This document shows, in pieces, positions 1-8,329 of a stretch of 58,819 nt of DNA (the first letter of the stretch is position 1; every line of letters starts with the position of its first letter). The DNA lies in the NCBI GenBank assembly GCA_949293815.1, contig CASFEZ010000011.1, positions 1 through 58,819 on the forward strand, read 5' to 3'. A program made the position numbers and the translations under genes. The DNA comes from an uncultured Eubacteriales bacterium. GTDB taxonomy: Bacteria; Bacillota; Clostridia; Oscillospirales; Acutalibacteraceae. The notes beneath the pieces are model-generated. The model had not been told where the DNA came from and did no database searches. It worked only from the letters and a program-made list of their open reading frames with translations.

Positions 1-460
1 CGGTGCGCACCTGTCGCTGCTTTACGCCTATTCCATGAAAGATACCGCCCCGATTACCCCGGCCTGTGTGGTCAGCTACTGCGGTCCGACGGATTTGGCA
101 GATATCAACTTCTATTACGGCAACAATATGGGCGATACGGACTATGTATGCCTGCTGATGAGCTACGCCTGCGGCAAATACTTCACCATTGACACCAAGG
201 ACGAAGCGGCTGCCGAGCTGGCTTCGGTATCCCCGATTACCTATGTGGATGAAAACACGGTGCCCACCGTCATTGCCCACGGCACGAAGGATGTTACCGT
301 GCCTTTCTCCAACGCGGAAGCGCTGGATGCAAAATTGACCGAATATGGCGTAACGCATGATTTCGTTGTATATCCGAATTCTGACCATAGCCTTACCAAT
401 GACCCGGATTGCTCCGAGCAGGTCAATTCGCTGATAACAGAACGGATTTCCTGTAACTGA
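1..460 (+). CDS. alpha/beta-hydrolase esterase, C-terminal part (5' end off window)
   Basis: The reading frame is open from base 2, before any start codon, so the gene begins upstream of the window. The first residues (GAHLSLLYAYS) align with the post-nucleophile segment (GGHLSLMYAYS) of the complete paralogue that follows, so the nucleophile serine lies about two codons off the left edge. The rest of the triad is visible: Asp in HGTKDVTVP and His in NSDHSL near the C-terminus. The family (BD-FAE/carboxylesterase-like) hydrolyses acyl esters, often on plant polysaccharides; the substrate here is unknown. It lies 83 bp upstream of its paralogue on the same strand and is probably co-transcribed with it. 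Confidence 0.85.
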   Translation, partial: GAHLSLLYAYSMKDTAPITPACVVSYCGPTDLADINFYYGNNMGDTDYVCLLMSYACGKYFTIDTKDEAAAELASVSPITYVDENTVPTVIAHGTKDVTVPFSNAEALDAKLTEYGVTHDFVVYPNSDHSLTNDPDCSEQVNSLITERISCN

Positions 461-543
461 AGCGCCCTTCCCGTATGGCACCCCTATCCCGCCGCGCGGC
501 AGGGCGCTTTTGCAATCTTGCACAACAGAAAGGATGAAAGCAC

Positions 544-1461
544 GTGTTGGAAAAAATCATAGCGTTCTTTATGGCGATTATCACCTTTTTCGCCAACCTG
601 TTCGGCATCACCCTGCCGGGCACTCAGCCGGAACCGGAGCCAACGCAGAGCTATGTCTGGCTTGACACGGCTTACGGCGACCACGAGCAGCAGAATCTGG
701 ATTTGTATATCCCGAAAGACAACGACGGCACCATCGGACTGGCACTGTTTATCCACGGCGGCGCCTGGGTGCGCGGCGATAAAAGCTACTACAGCCGGGA
801 TACCCTGCAGTATGTCAGCGAAGATCTGGGCTATGCGGCGGCTGCCATCAACTACCGCTATGTTTCCGCCGACACCTCGTTCAATGACCTGTTGGACGAT
901 GTAGGCGCTTCGCTGCAATTTATTAAGGAAAAAGGCGAAGAGGTCGGTGTAAATATCAATAAAGTGCTGCTGACCGGTATTTCCGCCGGCGGGCATCTGT
1001 CGCTGATGTATGCCTATTCCCGGGCGGATACCGCGCCGATTACCCCGGCGGTTGTGTATTGCGAAAGCGCGCCCACGAACCTGACGGAAACCTCGTACTT
1101 CACCGAGCCGAACGATGAGGGTTCGCCGGAATTTTTAACCCAGCTGGTATCCTGGGGCTGCGAAGCGAACATTACGCTGGACAATATCGCCGAGCCTGAA
1201 TCCCAGGCGGCGCTGCTGGCGGCTTCGCCCATCAGCTATGTGGATGAAAACACCGTCCCCACCGTCATAGCGCAGGCGATTAACGACAAATCCGTCCCGT
1301 ATTCCAACGCGGTAGATCTGGACGAAAAATTAACCGAATACGGCGTGCGGCATGACTTTGTCGTCTTCCCCAATTCCGGTCATCTATTACAGGATGACCC
1401 GGACTGCCTAGAACGCTCCCAGGGTCTTGCGATTCAATACGCTGCGGAATATATGAACTGA
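544..1461 (+). CDS. membrane-anchored alpha/beta-hydrolase esterase
   Basis: This 305-residue protein has an oxyanion-hole motif HGGAW (about residue 76), a nucleophile elbow GISAGG (about residue 147), an acidic residue in INDKSVP and a histidine in NSGHLL, the layout of BD-FAE/carboxylesterase-type hydrolases. A hydrophobic N-terminal stretch (about residues 4-25) followed by a Pro/Glu/Thr linker suggests a signal anchor, so the enzyme probably acts at the outer membrane face on acylated substrates. The start is GTG, chosen because AAAGGA lies 9 bases upstream. It is a tandem paralogue of the preceding partial gene and ends at a strong terminator. The substrate is not predictable from sequence. 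Confidence 0.88.
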   Translation: MLEKIIAFFMAIITFFANLFGITLPGTQPEPEPTQSYVWLDTAYGDHEQQNLDLYIPKDNDGTIGLALFIHGGAWVRGDKSYYSRDTLQYVSEDLGYAAAAINYRYVSADTSFNDLLDDVGASLQFIKEKGEEVGVNINKVLLTGISAGGHLSLMYAYSRADTAPITPAVVYCESAPTNLTETSYFTEPNDEGSPEFLTQLVSWGCEANITLDNIAEPESQAALLAASPISYVDENTVPTVIAQAINDKSVPYSNAVDLDEKLTEYGVRHDFVVFPNSGHLLQDDPDCLERSQGLAIQYAAEYMN

Positions 1462-1480
1462 GGCTGCAACGAGCAGCATG

Positions 1481-1517
1481 AAAAAGTCCGAACGGAACGC
1501 TTCCGTTCGGACTTTTT
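1481..1517. terminator. bidirectional intrinsic terminator
   Basis: A perfect 17-bp stem (arms 1481-1497 and 1501-1517, 3-base loop) has an A-run on the left and a T-run on the right. It can therefore terminate both the esterase gene (plus) and the long minus-strand operon ending with the lipoprotein gene at 1525. Confidence 0.95.
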
Positions 1518-1524
1518 GTTTGCA

Positions 1525-2028
1525 TCATATGGTGGCTTCCGGTATTCGTTGCGCCTGCACCGTTTCCTCTGTATTCCGGAAAGACTGCACCTGACCGTCT
1601 GCATCCAATTCGGCGGTGACACCGGCGGTTTGGTACACGCCGCCCGCCTCCCCCGGCGTATAGGTGCCGCCGGTCGAAAAAAGCTCCCGCAGCACCGGAC
1701 AAAGCATGGCAGGAATCGAAGATGCCGGAGAGTCCTGCGCACGCTGTGTAGATGTCACACCGCAGATTTCAAAGGTGACCTCCTGATCGGTGCAAACGAG
1801 CCGGTAGCCCGCCAGCGTGGCGGGTTCACGGAACACAATCTCCGCCCGGCCTGCCGCCGCCGTAAGCGCCGCCGTGAAAGAAAAATCGCCGCAGGTAATC
1901 TGGTAAACACCTTCGATCTCATTTGGCGCTGCCGCCGGTTCCGGCGCTGTCTCGGCAGAACAGGCAGAAGCGAACAGAGCCAAAAAAACGCAACAGCATA
2001 GGATTGCCGCTTTTCGCAAATTCATCAC
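1525..2028 (-). CDS. hypothetical lipoprotein
   Basis: This 167-residue protein begins with a typical lipoprotein signal: basic start (NLRK), a hydrophobic core rich in Cys, Leu and Phe, and a lipobox-like ASAC around residues 20-23. The mature part has short beta-strand-like segments (EGVYQITCGDFSF) and no recognised domain. The start codon is GTG at 2028 or ATG at 2025. The latter overlaps the nnr stop as TGATG, so translation is probably coupled to nnr. It is the last gene before the terminator at 1481-1517. It probably sits on the outer membrane face; its function is unknown. Confidence 0.75.
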   Translation of the reverse strand: MMNLRKAAILCCCVFLALFASACSAETAPEPAAAPNEIEGVYQITCGDFSFTAALTAAAGRAEIVFREPATLAGYRLVCTDQEVTFEICGVTSTQRAQDSPASSIPAMLCPVLRELFSTGGTYTPGEAGGVYQTAGVTAELDADGQVQSFRNTEETVQAQRIPEATI

Positions 2029-3557
2029 ATCGCTTTTTCAATTTGCAAAAGAACAGCAGGCAGCGTTTCCAGCATACGCAGCGGGGTCGTTCCCATCATG
2101 GAATACTTGTTTGCCGCCAAATCCCCTGCCATACCGTGTATGTACGCGCCGCAGACCGCCGAATCAAACAGCGGCATGCCCTGGGCGGCAAAGGACAGGA
2201 TGATACCGGAGAGCAAATCGCCGCTGCCGCCGGTGGCCATTCCCGCGTTGCCGGTGGTGTTGACCACCGCCCTGCCATCCGGCGCGGCAACAACGGTGTG
2301 ATGTCCTTTCAGCAGCAGCACAACATCATGCTTTGCGGCAAAGTCCCTGGCAAACGCGAGCCGCTCCCCCACAGAGGTTGGCACCGCTTCACCGGTAAGG
2401 CGCGCCATTTCCCCGGGATGGGGCGTCAGCAGAACCGGCGCCTTGTGTTCTTTCAATACATCTATATGCCGCGCCGCCAAATTTATGCCGTCCGCATCCA
2501 AAATCACCGGACACGCCGCCTCTTGCAGCAGCTTTTTCAGCAATACGGCGCAGCCATCCGCCGTACCGGCTCCGCAGCCAAATAAAATGGCGGAGGCCTT
2601 TTCGATATGGGACGCAAGCGTTTCGGCTGCCTCTGCGGCAAAAAAACCGTTTTTGTCGCTCGGACAGGGTACAAAAATCTGCTCGGTACATTTTGGAGCC
2701 AGCGCCGGATACGCCCGGTCGGGAAAAGCAGCCGCCGTAAGCCCCGCGCCGCATTCCGCCGCAGCTCTGGCAGCCAGCGCGGCCGCGCCCGGCATAGTGA
2801 AACTTCCGCAAACAGACAACGCGTACCCGTAAGTACCTTTATGTGATTCCGCCGCCCGGGGGGTAAAATGTTTGGCAATCCACTGCAAAGACGGTTTCCG
2901 GCAGACCGCATATAAGTCCGCCCGCACGGCAAAACCGATGTCCGCCACCTGCACCTTTCCGCAGGCAATCCGGCTCGGTTCAAAGGCATGCACCGGTTTT
3001 ACGGCGTGCATGGTTACGGTCATATCCGCGTGAAAATACACTTCGGGTACAAAGCTGTCGTCCGCTGAAAGACCGGACGGAATATCCAGCGCCAGCTTGC
3101 GGGCAGGGGACGCATTGTACATCTGCGCCAATGTACACATATCCTCCCGCAAAGTGCCCGTAAACCCAATACCGAAAACAGCGTCAATCAGACAGTCTGC
3201 CTTTTGCAGAAGCTTTTGGCAGGCATTCGGCTGTTTTATATAATCGTAGGCGGGAATACCGTATTTTTTGGTTTCGGCATACATCTTTTTTGACAGTTCA
3301 TCCTGCGGCGCCCCGAATGCCAGAACCAGCGAAACCTTTTTTCCTTTTGCCGCCAGACGGCAGGCAGCCACAAAACCGTCCCCGCCGTTTTTCCCTTTGC
3401 CGCAAACAACGGTAATGGTGCGCACAAACGGGTCGGCCTCCAGCACCGCGTCCGCCACCGCCGCGCCTGCCGTGCGCATCATTTTTTCATAGGAAATCCC
3501 GGCGGCAAATCCGCGTTCCTCTTCTTTTCGAATCTGTTCGCTTGTCAAAATCACCAT
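2025..3557 (-). CDS. nnr: bifunctional NAD(P)H-hydrate repair enzyme
   Basis: This 510-residue protein has both halves of the YjeF/Nnr family. The N-terminal epimerase domain (about 1-210, with CGKGKNGGDGF) interconverts the R and S forms of damaged NAD(P)H hydrate. The C-terminal ADP/ATP-dependent dehydratase domain (about 225-505, with LTPHPGEMARL and the nucleotide-binding GNAGMATGGSGD) restores NAD(P)H. The enzyme is cytosolic. The ATG start has GAAGG 8-9 bases upstream. It lies 22 bp downstream of an EamA transporter gene in the long minus-strand operon and is coupled to the lipoprotein gene that follows. Both domains are full length. Confidence 0.95.
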   Translation of the reverse strand: MVILTSEQIRKEEERGFAAGISYEKMMRTAGAAVADAVLEADPFVRTITVVCGKGKNGGDGFVAACRLAAKGKKVSLVLAFGAPQDELSKKMYAETKKYGIPAYDYIKQPNACQKLLQKADCLIDAVFGIGFTGTLREDMCTLAQMYNASPARKLALDIPSGLSADDSFVPEVYFHADMTVTMHAVKPVHAFEPSRIACGKVQVADIGFAVRADLYAVCRKPSLQWIAKHFTPRAAESHKGTYGYALSVCGSFTMPGAAALAARAAAECGAGLTAAAFPDRAYPALAPKCTEQIFVPCPSDKNGFFAAEAAETLASHIEKASAILFGCGAGTADGCAVLLKKLLQEAACPVILDADGINLAARHIDVLKEHKAPVLLTPHPGEMARLTGEAVPTSVGERLAFARDFAAKHDVVLLLKGHHTVVAAPDGRAVVNTTGNAGMATGGSGDLLSGIILSFAAQGMPLFDSAVCGAYIHGMAGDLAANKYSMMGTTPLRMLETLPAVLLQIEKAM

Positions 3558-3579
3558 ATGCGCACACCTTCTTTATATA

Positions 3580-4455
3580 TCACAGTACCAGCAGAATGGT
3601 ACCCAGAATATTCAGCACCAGCCCAACAGCATATTTCGCCGTCACTTTCTCTTTCAGCACCAGCGAGGAAAACAGCACGGTAAAAACAATGCTCAGCCGG
3701 TCAATGGGCACAATGACATGAATGGGACCGGTTTGCAGCGCCCGATAATAACAAAGCCAGGAAGCGCCGGTCGCCACGCCCGAAAGCGCAATAACGCCAA
3801 AATTTCCCAGCCGCACATCCCGCAGCGCTTTTCCCTTGCGCTTCATGAGCACCACCAGCCATGCCATCACTGCCACAATGCAGGTGCGCACCGCCGTACC
3901 GAGATTGGAGTCGATCCCCTCAATACCCGCCTTGCCCAATAGGGAGGAGGCGGAGGCGAAAACCGCCGACAGCAGCGCATAGATAAACCATTTTTTACCG
4001 GCATTTTTTGCGCCCTTGCCCCAAGGACCGGGCAGCATCAAAACAATGCCCAGCAAAATCAGCACCATGCCGATGATACCGGTCACGCCGCCGATATCCT
4101 CCTGGAACAGCAGCGCCCCCGCCACCATGGTTATCAAAACGCTGCTCTTATCGACCGGCACCACCTGGTTGACATTGCCCAGCTCCAGCGCATGGAAATA
4201 GCTGAGCCACGAAGCGCCGGTTGCCACGCCCGAAAGCACCAGCAGCACCAGTGACCGGCGGTCGGCATCCAAAAGGTTGACATCCGCGCCGGCAATCCAA
4301 ACCATCAACCAGGCAAAAACGAGCACCACCATGGTTCTGAGCGCCGTCACACAATCCGAATCGGTCTTTTTCAGCCCCACCTTGGCAATAACGGCGGTCA
4401 GCCCCGCAAACAGCGAGGATAAAATGGCAAACAGCAGCCACATGGAATCCCCCAT
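3580..4455 (-). CDS. EamA/DMT-family transporter
   Basis: The 291-residue protein is almost wholly hydrophobic, with about ten membrane segments in two related halves. Each half carries a similar motif (LSGVATGASWLSYFHALELG near residue 80 and LSGVATGASWLCYYRALQTG near residue 225). This internal repeat is the hallmark of tandem EamA domains of drug/metabolite transporters. The family exports or imports small metabolites; no substrate can be given. I chose ATG at 4455 because AAAGGAG lies 10 bases upstream; an ATG four codons further in is an alternative. It sits between the YhcH gene and nnr. Confidence 0.9.
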   Translation of the reverse strand: MGDSMWLLFAILSSLFAGLTAVIAKVGLKKTDSDCVTALRTMVVLVFAWLMVWIAGADVNLLDADRRSLVLLVLSGVATGASWLSYFHALELGNVNQVVPVDKSSVLITMVAGALLFQEDIGGVTGIIGMVLILLGIVLMLPGPWGKGAKNAGKKWFIYALLSAVFASASSLLGKAGIEGIDSNLGTAVRTCIVAVMAWLVVLMKRKGKALRDVRLGNFGVIALSGVATGASWLCYYRALQTGPIHVIVPIDRLSIVFTVLFSSLVLKEKVTAKYAVGLVLNILGTILLVL

Positions 4456-4530
4456 ATCTCACATCGGCTCCTTTCAATCTACCGGCGGCAGCGCCGGTTC
4501 GGCAACAAGCAGAACACGGCAAACAGCCGC

Positions 4531-4992
4531 TCAATCACAGCGCACTTTCACAACGATTTTTTTGACCTTGCCGGCACTTCCATTTGCGGCAATGGCGGGC
4601 TTGTGCGGCTCAAAGGGGAAATACAGCGCAAATTCCCCCGCCGAAAGCACGGCCTTACAGACCGCTTCCTTTTCCACAAGGAACGCAATATCGTTTGCTG
4701 GACGGCGGTCTTCCGCAAGAGAACTTCCGGCGCTGCCCGTATAATCAATCCGCTCCGCGCCGCTGACAATACACTGGATGTCCGCGTATTTTTCGTGGAT
4801 TTCATAGCGGCAGTTTTCAAGGGGCTGCATGGTGTTTGTGGCAATATTGGCGAACACCTGCTCGCCGTCAATTTCATAATGACCGTCCGGATAATTTTCC
4901 GCCGCCGCCTTTTGCGCAAAGCGCAGTCCCTTCGCAAAGCCCTCGCCAAGAGCTGTATACCGTTCGGCATTTTGAATAGAATCGAGTATCAT
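4531..4992 (-). CDS. YhcH/YjgK/YiaL family protein
   Basis: This protein of about 153 residues matches the YhcH/YjgK/YiaL (DUF386) family, a single cupin-like beta-barrel related to EbgC. Typical signatures are YEIDGEQVFANI, the metal-site-like segment EIHEKYADIQ, and the C-terminal FPFEPHKPA with conserved His. Relatives occur in sialic-acid and other sugar catabolic clusters and are proposed sugar anomerases or isomerases. I prefer ATG at 4992 (AAGGAG 7 bases upstream) over ATG at 4998, which would nearly abut the ribosome-binding site. There are no sugar-catabolic genes next to it here, so its role in this operon is unclear. Confidence 0.88.
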   Translation of the reverse strand: MILDSIQNAERYTALGEGFAKGLRFAQKAAAENYPDGHYEIDGEQVFANIATNTMQPLENCRYEIHEKYADIQCIVSGAERIDYTGSAGSSLAEDRRPANDIAFLVEKEAVCKAVLSAGEFALYFPFEPHKPAIAANGSAGKVKKIVVKVRCD

Positions 4993-5025
4993 GGTCATTC
5001 TCCTTCCCTTCGTGCAAAGGGCGCA

Positions 5026-5238
5026 TTACTTCTTGAATATCTTTTTTTGCAGCGAAAGCAGTTCGGCTTTGCGCTGTTTTTCCGCCTGTATATCGTGTAT
5101 ATAGCGTCCGTTTTCCTCCCGCAATACGCTGCCTTCTCTGACATCGGGCGGTAATTCCGATACCGGCACCCGCCGAAAGGCGTTTTTGCCGACCTCCAGC
5201 ACCGCAACCCCGTCTTCGATCCGGTCAATAGAAATCAC
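5026..5238 (-). CDS. DUF3006 family protein
   Basis: This 70-residue protein (starting MISIDRIEDGVAVLEV) matches DUF3006, a small beta-strand-rich family usually encoded next to secreted metallo-beta-lactamase-fold ComEC-like proteins. That is the case here: its GTG start overlaps the stop of the upstream metallo-hydrolase by four bases (GTGA), implying coupled translation. The C-terminal third is charged and Lys-rich and probably helical (EKQRKAELLSLQKK). The molecular function is unknown; partnership with the upstream hydrolase is inferred from the conserved pairing. Confidence 0.85.
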   Translation of the reverse strand: MISIDRIEDGVAVLEVGKNAFRRVPVSELPPDVREGSVLREENGRYIHDIQAEKQRKAELLSLQKKIFKK

Positions 5239-6164
5239 GATACCGCCCCCGTTTTCTCGGTCTGTACCGTCAGCGATTCGCCGTCGGTAGTTACAATAAC
5301 CGTACCGGCATAGTCGGTGCGCAGCACGGTGGTACCGATGGCTTGCCAGCGCAGCACAATATCCTCGTTGGGGTGGTTCTTGCCGCCGTCTCCGCAGGAG
5401 ACAATGGCATATTGGGGTGAAACCGCCGTAACAAAGTCTTCCGTGCTGGAGGTTTTGGAGCCGTGATGGGGCATTTTAATCACATCGCTCTGCAAAATAA
5501 CGCCATCATTCAGCAGTTCTTCTTCGACCTCTTTTTCCGCGTCCCCGGTAAACAGGAACGAGCGGTTGCCGTACACCAGTCGGAAGACGATGGACATATT
5601 GTTCAACTCCGAATCCTCGGCAAAGACCGGGGAATATATGGTAAACACAATATCGCCGAAGCGGTAAACATCGCCGGGCGCGGGGTTTTCCACCGCCGCG
5701 TCAGACGAAGCCACCGCCGCCATCAGCGCTTCGTAGGTACGGGTGGTGGGAATGTTCTCTTCCGTCAGCGCGGGCATCAAAATCATATCCGTGCCAATGG
5801 TTTCTATCACATACGGGAGGCCGCCCGCGTGGTCGGAGTGGGGATGGGTGGAGACAATGCAGTCCAACCGCTCGATGCCCAGATCCTGTATTTGACGAAT
5901 CACATCGTTGGCATACTCCGCCTCTCCGGCGTCAATCAGCACACTGTGCTCGCCGCAGACAATCAGCGAGGAGTCCCCCTGCCCCACATCGATAAAATAG
6001 ACCTGCAGCTGCTCGCTCTCCTGCGGCTGGCTGACGCCCTCGGTGCCCGGGGCTGGGGTTTGCATAAAATAAGAATAGCAAAAAGACCCGGCGGCAATCA
6101 CCAGCACCACCAGCGCCGTGATAAGGGATTGCCGTTTAGCGTTTTTTCTTTTTCGCTTTGCCAT
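5235..6164 (-). CDS. secreted ComEC-like metallo-beta-lactamase-fold hydrolase
   Basis: This 309-residue protein has a basic N-terminus and one hydrophobic segment (about residues 14-33), so it is membrane-anchored or secreted. The mature part is a metallo-beta-lactamase fold close to the C-terminal domain of ComEC/Rec2. It has the metal-binding signature HPHSDHAGG (about residue 105), a Gly-Asp (FTGDAEKE) and a downstream His (MPHHGSKTS). Such domains hydrolyse nucleic-acid phosphodiesters. The start is ATG with GGGAGG upstream, inside the 3' end of ygiQ (29-base overlap). The ComEC encoded at 25070-27142 appears to lack these metal ligands, so this stand-alone enzyme might supply the activity; that is inference. 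Confidence 0.9.
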   Translation of the reverse strand: MAKRKRKNAKRQSLITALVVLVIAAGSFCYSYFMQTPAPGTEGVSQPQESEQLQVYFIDVGQGDSSLIVCGEHSVLIDAGEAEYANDVIRQIQDLGIERLDCIVSTHPHSDHAGGLPYVIETIGTDMILMPALTEENIPTTRTYEALMAAVASSDAAVENPAPGDVYRFGDIVFTIYSPVFAEDSELNNMSIVFRLVYGNRSFLFTGDAEKEVEEELLNDGVILQSDVIKMPHHGSKTSSTEDFVTAVSPQYAIVSCGDGGKNHPNEDIVLRWQAIGTTVLRTDYAGTVIVTTDGESLTVQTEKTGAVS

Positions 6165-8055
6165 AGCGTTCGCCTCCCGATTCCTTTTGGTTGCTGCCCC
6201 GCCGGTTCCGGTTCTGTGCGGCGGCGCGGGCTTTGACCGGCTGTTTTTCCGCCTGACGGCGCAAATATTCCGGCGATGGACGGATTAAGCAGTTCGCGCC
6301 ATTGCCGATTAAATCCCGGCGACCGGCGCGCAAGAGCGCCTCCTCGACCAATGCATGCTTTTTGGGGTCAAAATATTGCAGCAGCGCCCGCTGCAAAGCC
6401 TTATCGTGCGCCGAACGGGCGGAATACACCTCTTCCAGCGTATACGGGTCCAATCCTGTATAGAACATGGCGGTGGACACCGTGCCCGGGGTGGGGTAAA
6501 AATCCTGCACCTGTTCCGGGCGGATGTGGTTCTTTTTCAAAAACAGCGCCAGTTCCACCGCGTCTTTCAGCGTGGAGCCCGGATGGGAGGACATGAGATA
6601 GGGCACCAGATACTGTTCCTTGCCCGCATCGCCGGTCAGCTGAAAATATTTTTTGGAAAACTGAATATACGCCTCAATATGGGGTTTTCCCATTTTGTCC
6701 AGCACCGCCGCCGAACAATGCTCCGGCGCCACCTTCAGCTGACCGCTGACATGGTGCTGCACCAGCTCTTTAAAAAACGCATCGTCCTTATCTGCCAAAA
6801 GATAATCATAGCGGATCCCCGAACGAATAAAGACTTTCTTTACCCCGGGAACAGCGCGGGCTTTGCGCAAAAGCGAGAGATAATCGCTGTGATCCGCCCG
6901 CAGCGCAGGACAGGGCGCAGGCGCCAGACACTTTTTGCCCTTGCAAAGCCCCCTGGTCTTTTGGATTTCGCAGGAGGTCTGCCTGAAATTGGCGGTCGGA
7001 CCGCCGATATCGTGGATATATCCCTTAAAATCGGGCAATTTTGTCAATTTTTCAATTTCCCGCAGCACCGATTCATGACTGCGCACCGTAATGAACCGCC
7101 CCTGATGAAACGCCAGAGAGCAGAAATTACACGCGCCGAAGCAGCCCCGGTTGTGGGTGACCGAAAAGCGGACTTCCTGAATGGCGGGAACGCCGCCCTG
7201 TGTTTCGTAGCCGGGATGGTAGGTTCTTTCATAAGGCAGTTCATAGACCGCGTCCAGTTCCTCGGTGGTCAGGGGCGGCATAGGCGCATTTTGCACCAGC
7301 ATCTGCTTGCCGTGTTTCTGTTTGACGAATTTGCCGCGAATAAAATCGTGTTCGTCCTGCTGTATCCGCGCCGCAATGGCGTATTCCCGCTTGGACGCGC
7401 AGACATTTTCATAGGACGGGCATTCCGTGCCGCCATAGGGGGTGAAGCGGGTTTCGGTTAAGTAACAGGTGCCGCGGATGTCCGTCATGGCGTGAATATC
7501 CTCCCCCGCCTGAAGGCGCCGGGCAATTTCCCGGGTTTGGTTTTCTCCCATGCCGTAGGAGAGCAAATCCGCGCCGGATGTGACCAAAATAGACGGGCGC
7601 ACCGCGTCATCCCAATAATCATAATGGGCAAAGCGCCGCAGCGAGGCCTCAATACCGCCGATGATAATCGGCACATCCCCGTAGGCGCGGCGAATCAGCT
7701 GACAATAGACCTCCACCGCCCGGTCGGGGCGCCTCCCTGCCCTGCCGCCGGGGGAATAGGCGTCGTCGCTGCGGCGGCGCTTGGCGGCTGTATAGTGGGC
7801 AACCATGGAATCAATATTTCCGGCAGAAACAAAAAAGCCCAGACGGGGTCTGCCGAACCGCTGAATATCCGTCAAATCCCGCCAATTCGGCTGCGACAGA
7901 AATCCGACCCGAAAGCCCTCCGCTTCCAAAACCCGGCTGATGATAGCGGCGCCGAAAGACGGATGGTCCACATAAGCGTCGCCGGAAACATAAACAAAGT
8001 CCACACAGTCCCAGCCGCGCGCGGCGGCTTCCTGTTGGTTGATTGGTAAGAACAT
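6136..8055 (-). CDS. ygiQ: YgiQ family radical SAM protein
   Basis: This 639-residue protein matches the YgiQ/UPF0313 family throughout: N-terminal region MFLPINQQEAAARGWDCVDF, a B12-binding-like domain, then a radical SAM domain. Its [4Fe-4S] cluster cysteines (CX3CX2C) fall at about residues 305, 309 and 312 in the segment GCFGACNFCSLAFHQGR. The C-terminus is Lys/Arg-rich. The physiological substrate of the family is not established. The ATG has AAAGGA upstream. The 3' end overlaps the following metallo-hydrolase gene by 29 bases. The gene is separated from ftsK by an inverted-repeat element. Confidence 0.95.
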   Translation of the reverse strand: MFLPINQQEAAARGWDCVDFVYVSGDAYVDHPSFGAAIISRVLEAEGFRVGFLSQPNWRDLTDIQRFGRPRLGFFVSAGNIDSMVAHYTAAKRRRSDDAYSPGGRAGRRPDRAVEVYCQLIRRAYGDVPIIIGGIEASLRRFAHYDYWDDAVRPSILVTSGADLLSYGMGENQTREIARRLQAGEDIHAMTDIRGTCYLTETRFTPYGGTECPSYENVCASKREYAIAARIQQDEHDFIRGKFVKQKHGKQMLVQNAPMPPLTTEELDAVYELPYERTYHPGYETQGGVPAIQEVRFSVTHNRGCFGACNFCSLAFHQGRFITVRSHESVLREIEKLTKLPDFKGYIHDIGGPTANFRQTSCEIQKTRGLCKGKKCLAPAPCPALRADHSDYLSLLRKARAVPGVKKVFIRSGIRYDYLLADKDDAFFKELVQHHVSGQLKVAPEHCSAAVLDKMGKPHIEAYIQFSKKYFQLTGDAGKEQYLVPYLMSSHPGSTLKDAVELALFLKKNHIRPEQVQDFYPTPGTVSTAMFYTGLDPYTLEEVYSARSAHDKALQRALLQYFDPKKHALVEEALLRAGRRDLIGNGANCLIRPSPEYLRRQAEKQPVKARAAAQNRNRRGSNQKESGGERYGKAKKKKR

Positions 8056-8100
8056 AGTTGTAATCCTTTAATTTTTTATATATGCCAAAAATCCGCACAC

Positions 8101-8293
8101 CGTAGGGGCGGGTCTTGTGCCCGCCCGAGAGCGTGGCAGGAAATACCGGTTTTATGCGTGTTTCGGGCGTCAATGAAACCAAATCCCATATATTGGGTGC
8201 AAACGGAAACCATCGGTTTGTGCGTCTTCTCAGGAAAGAAAACCACTGCCTTTTCTGCCCCTTCCCCGGGCGGGCACAAGACCCGCCCCTACG
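8101..8293. repeat. MITE-like element with 27-bp perfect terminal inverted repeats
   Basis: Bases 8101-8127 and 8267-8293 are exact reverse complements over 27 bp, bounding a 193-bp non-coding unit between ftsK and ygiQ. Each arm contains a smaller hairpin (GGGCGGG/CCCGCCC around TCTTGTG). There is no transposase gene and no clear target duplication. The structure suggests a non-autonomous mobile element or dispersed palindromic repeat that also fills this transcription gap. Confidence 0.8.
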
Positions 8294-8329
8294 AGGATAA
8301 AATCATTTATTTATATAAAAATAAGCAAA

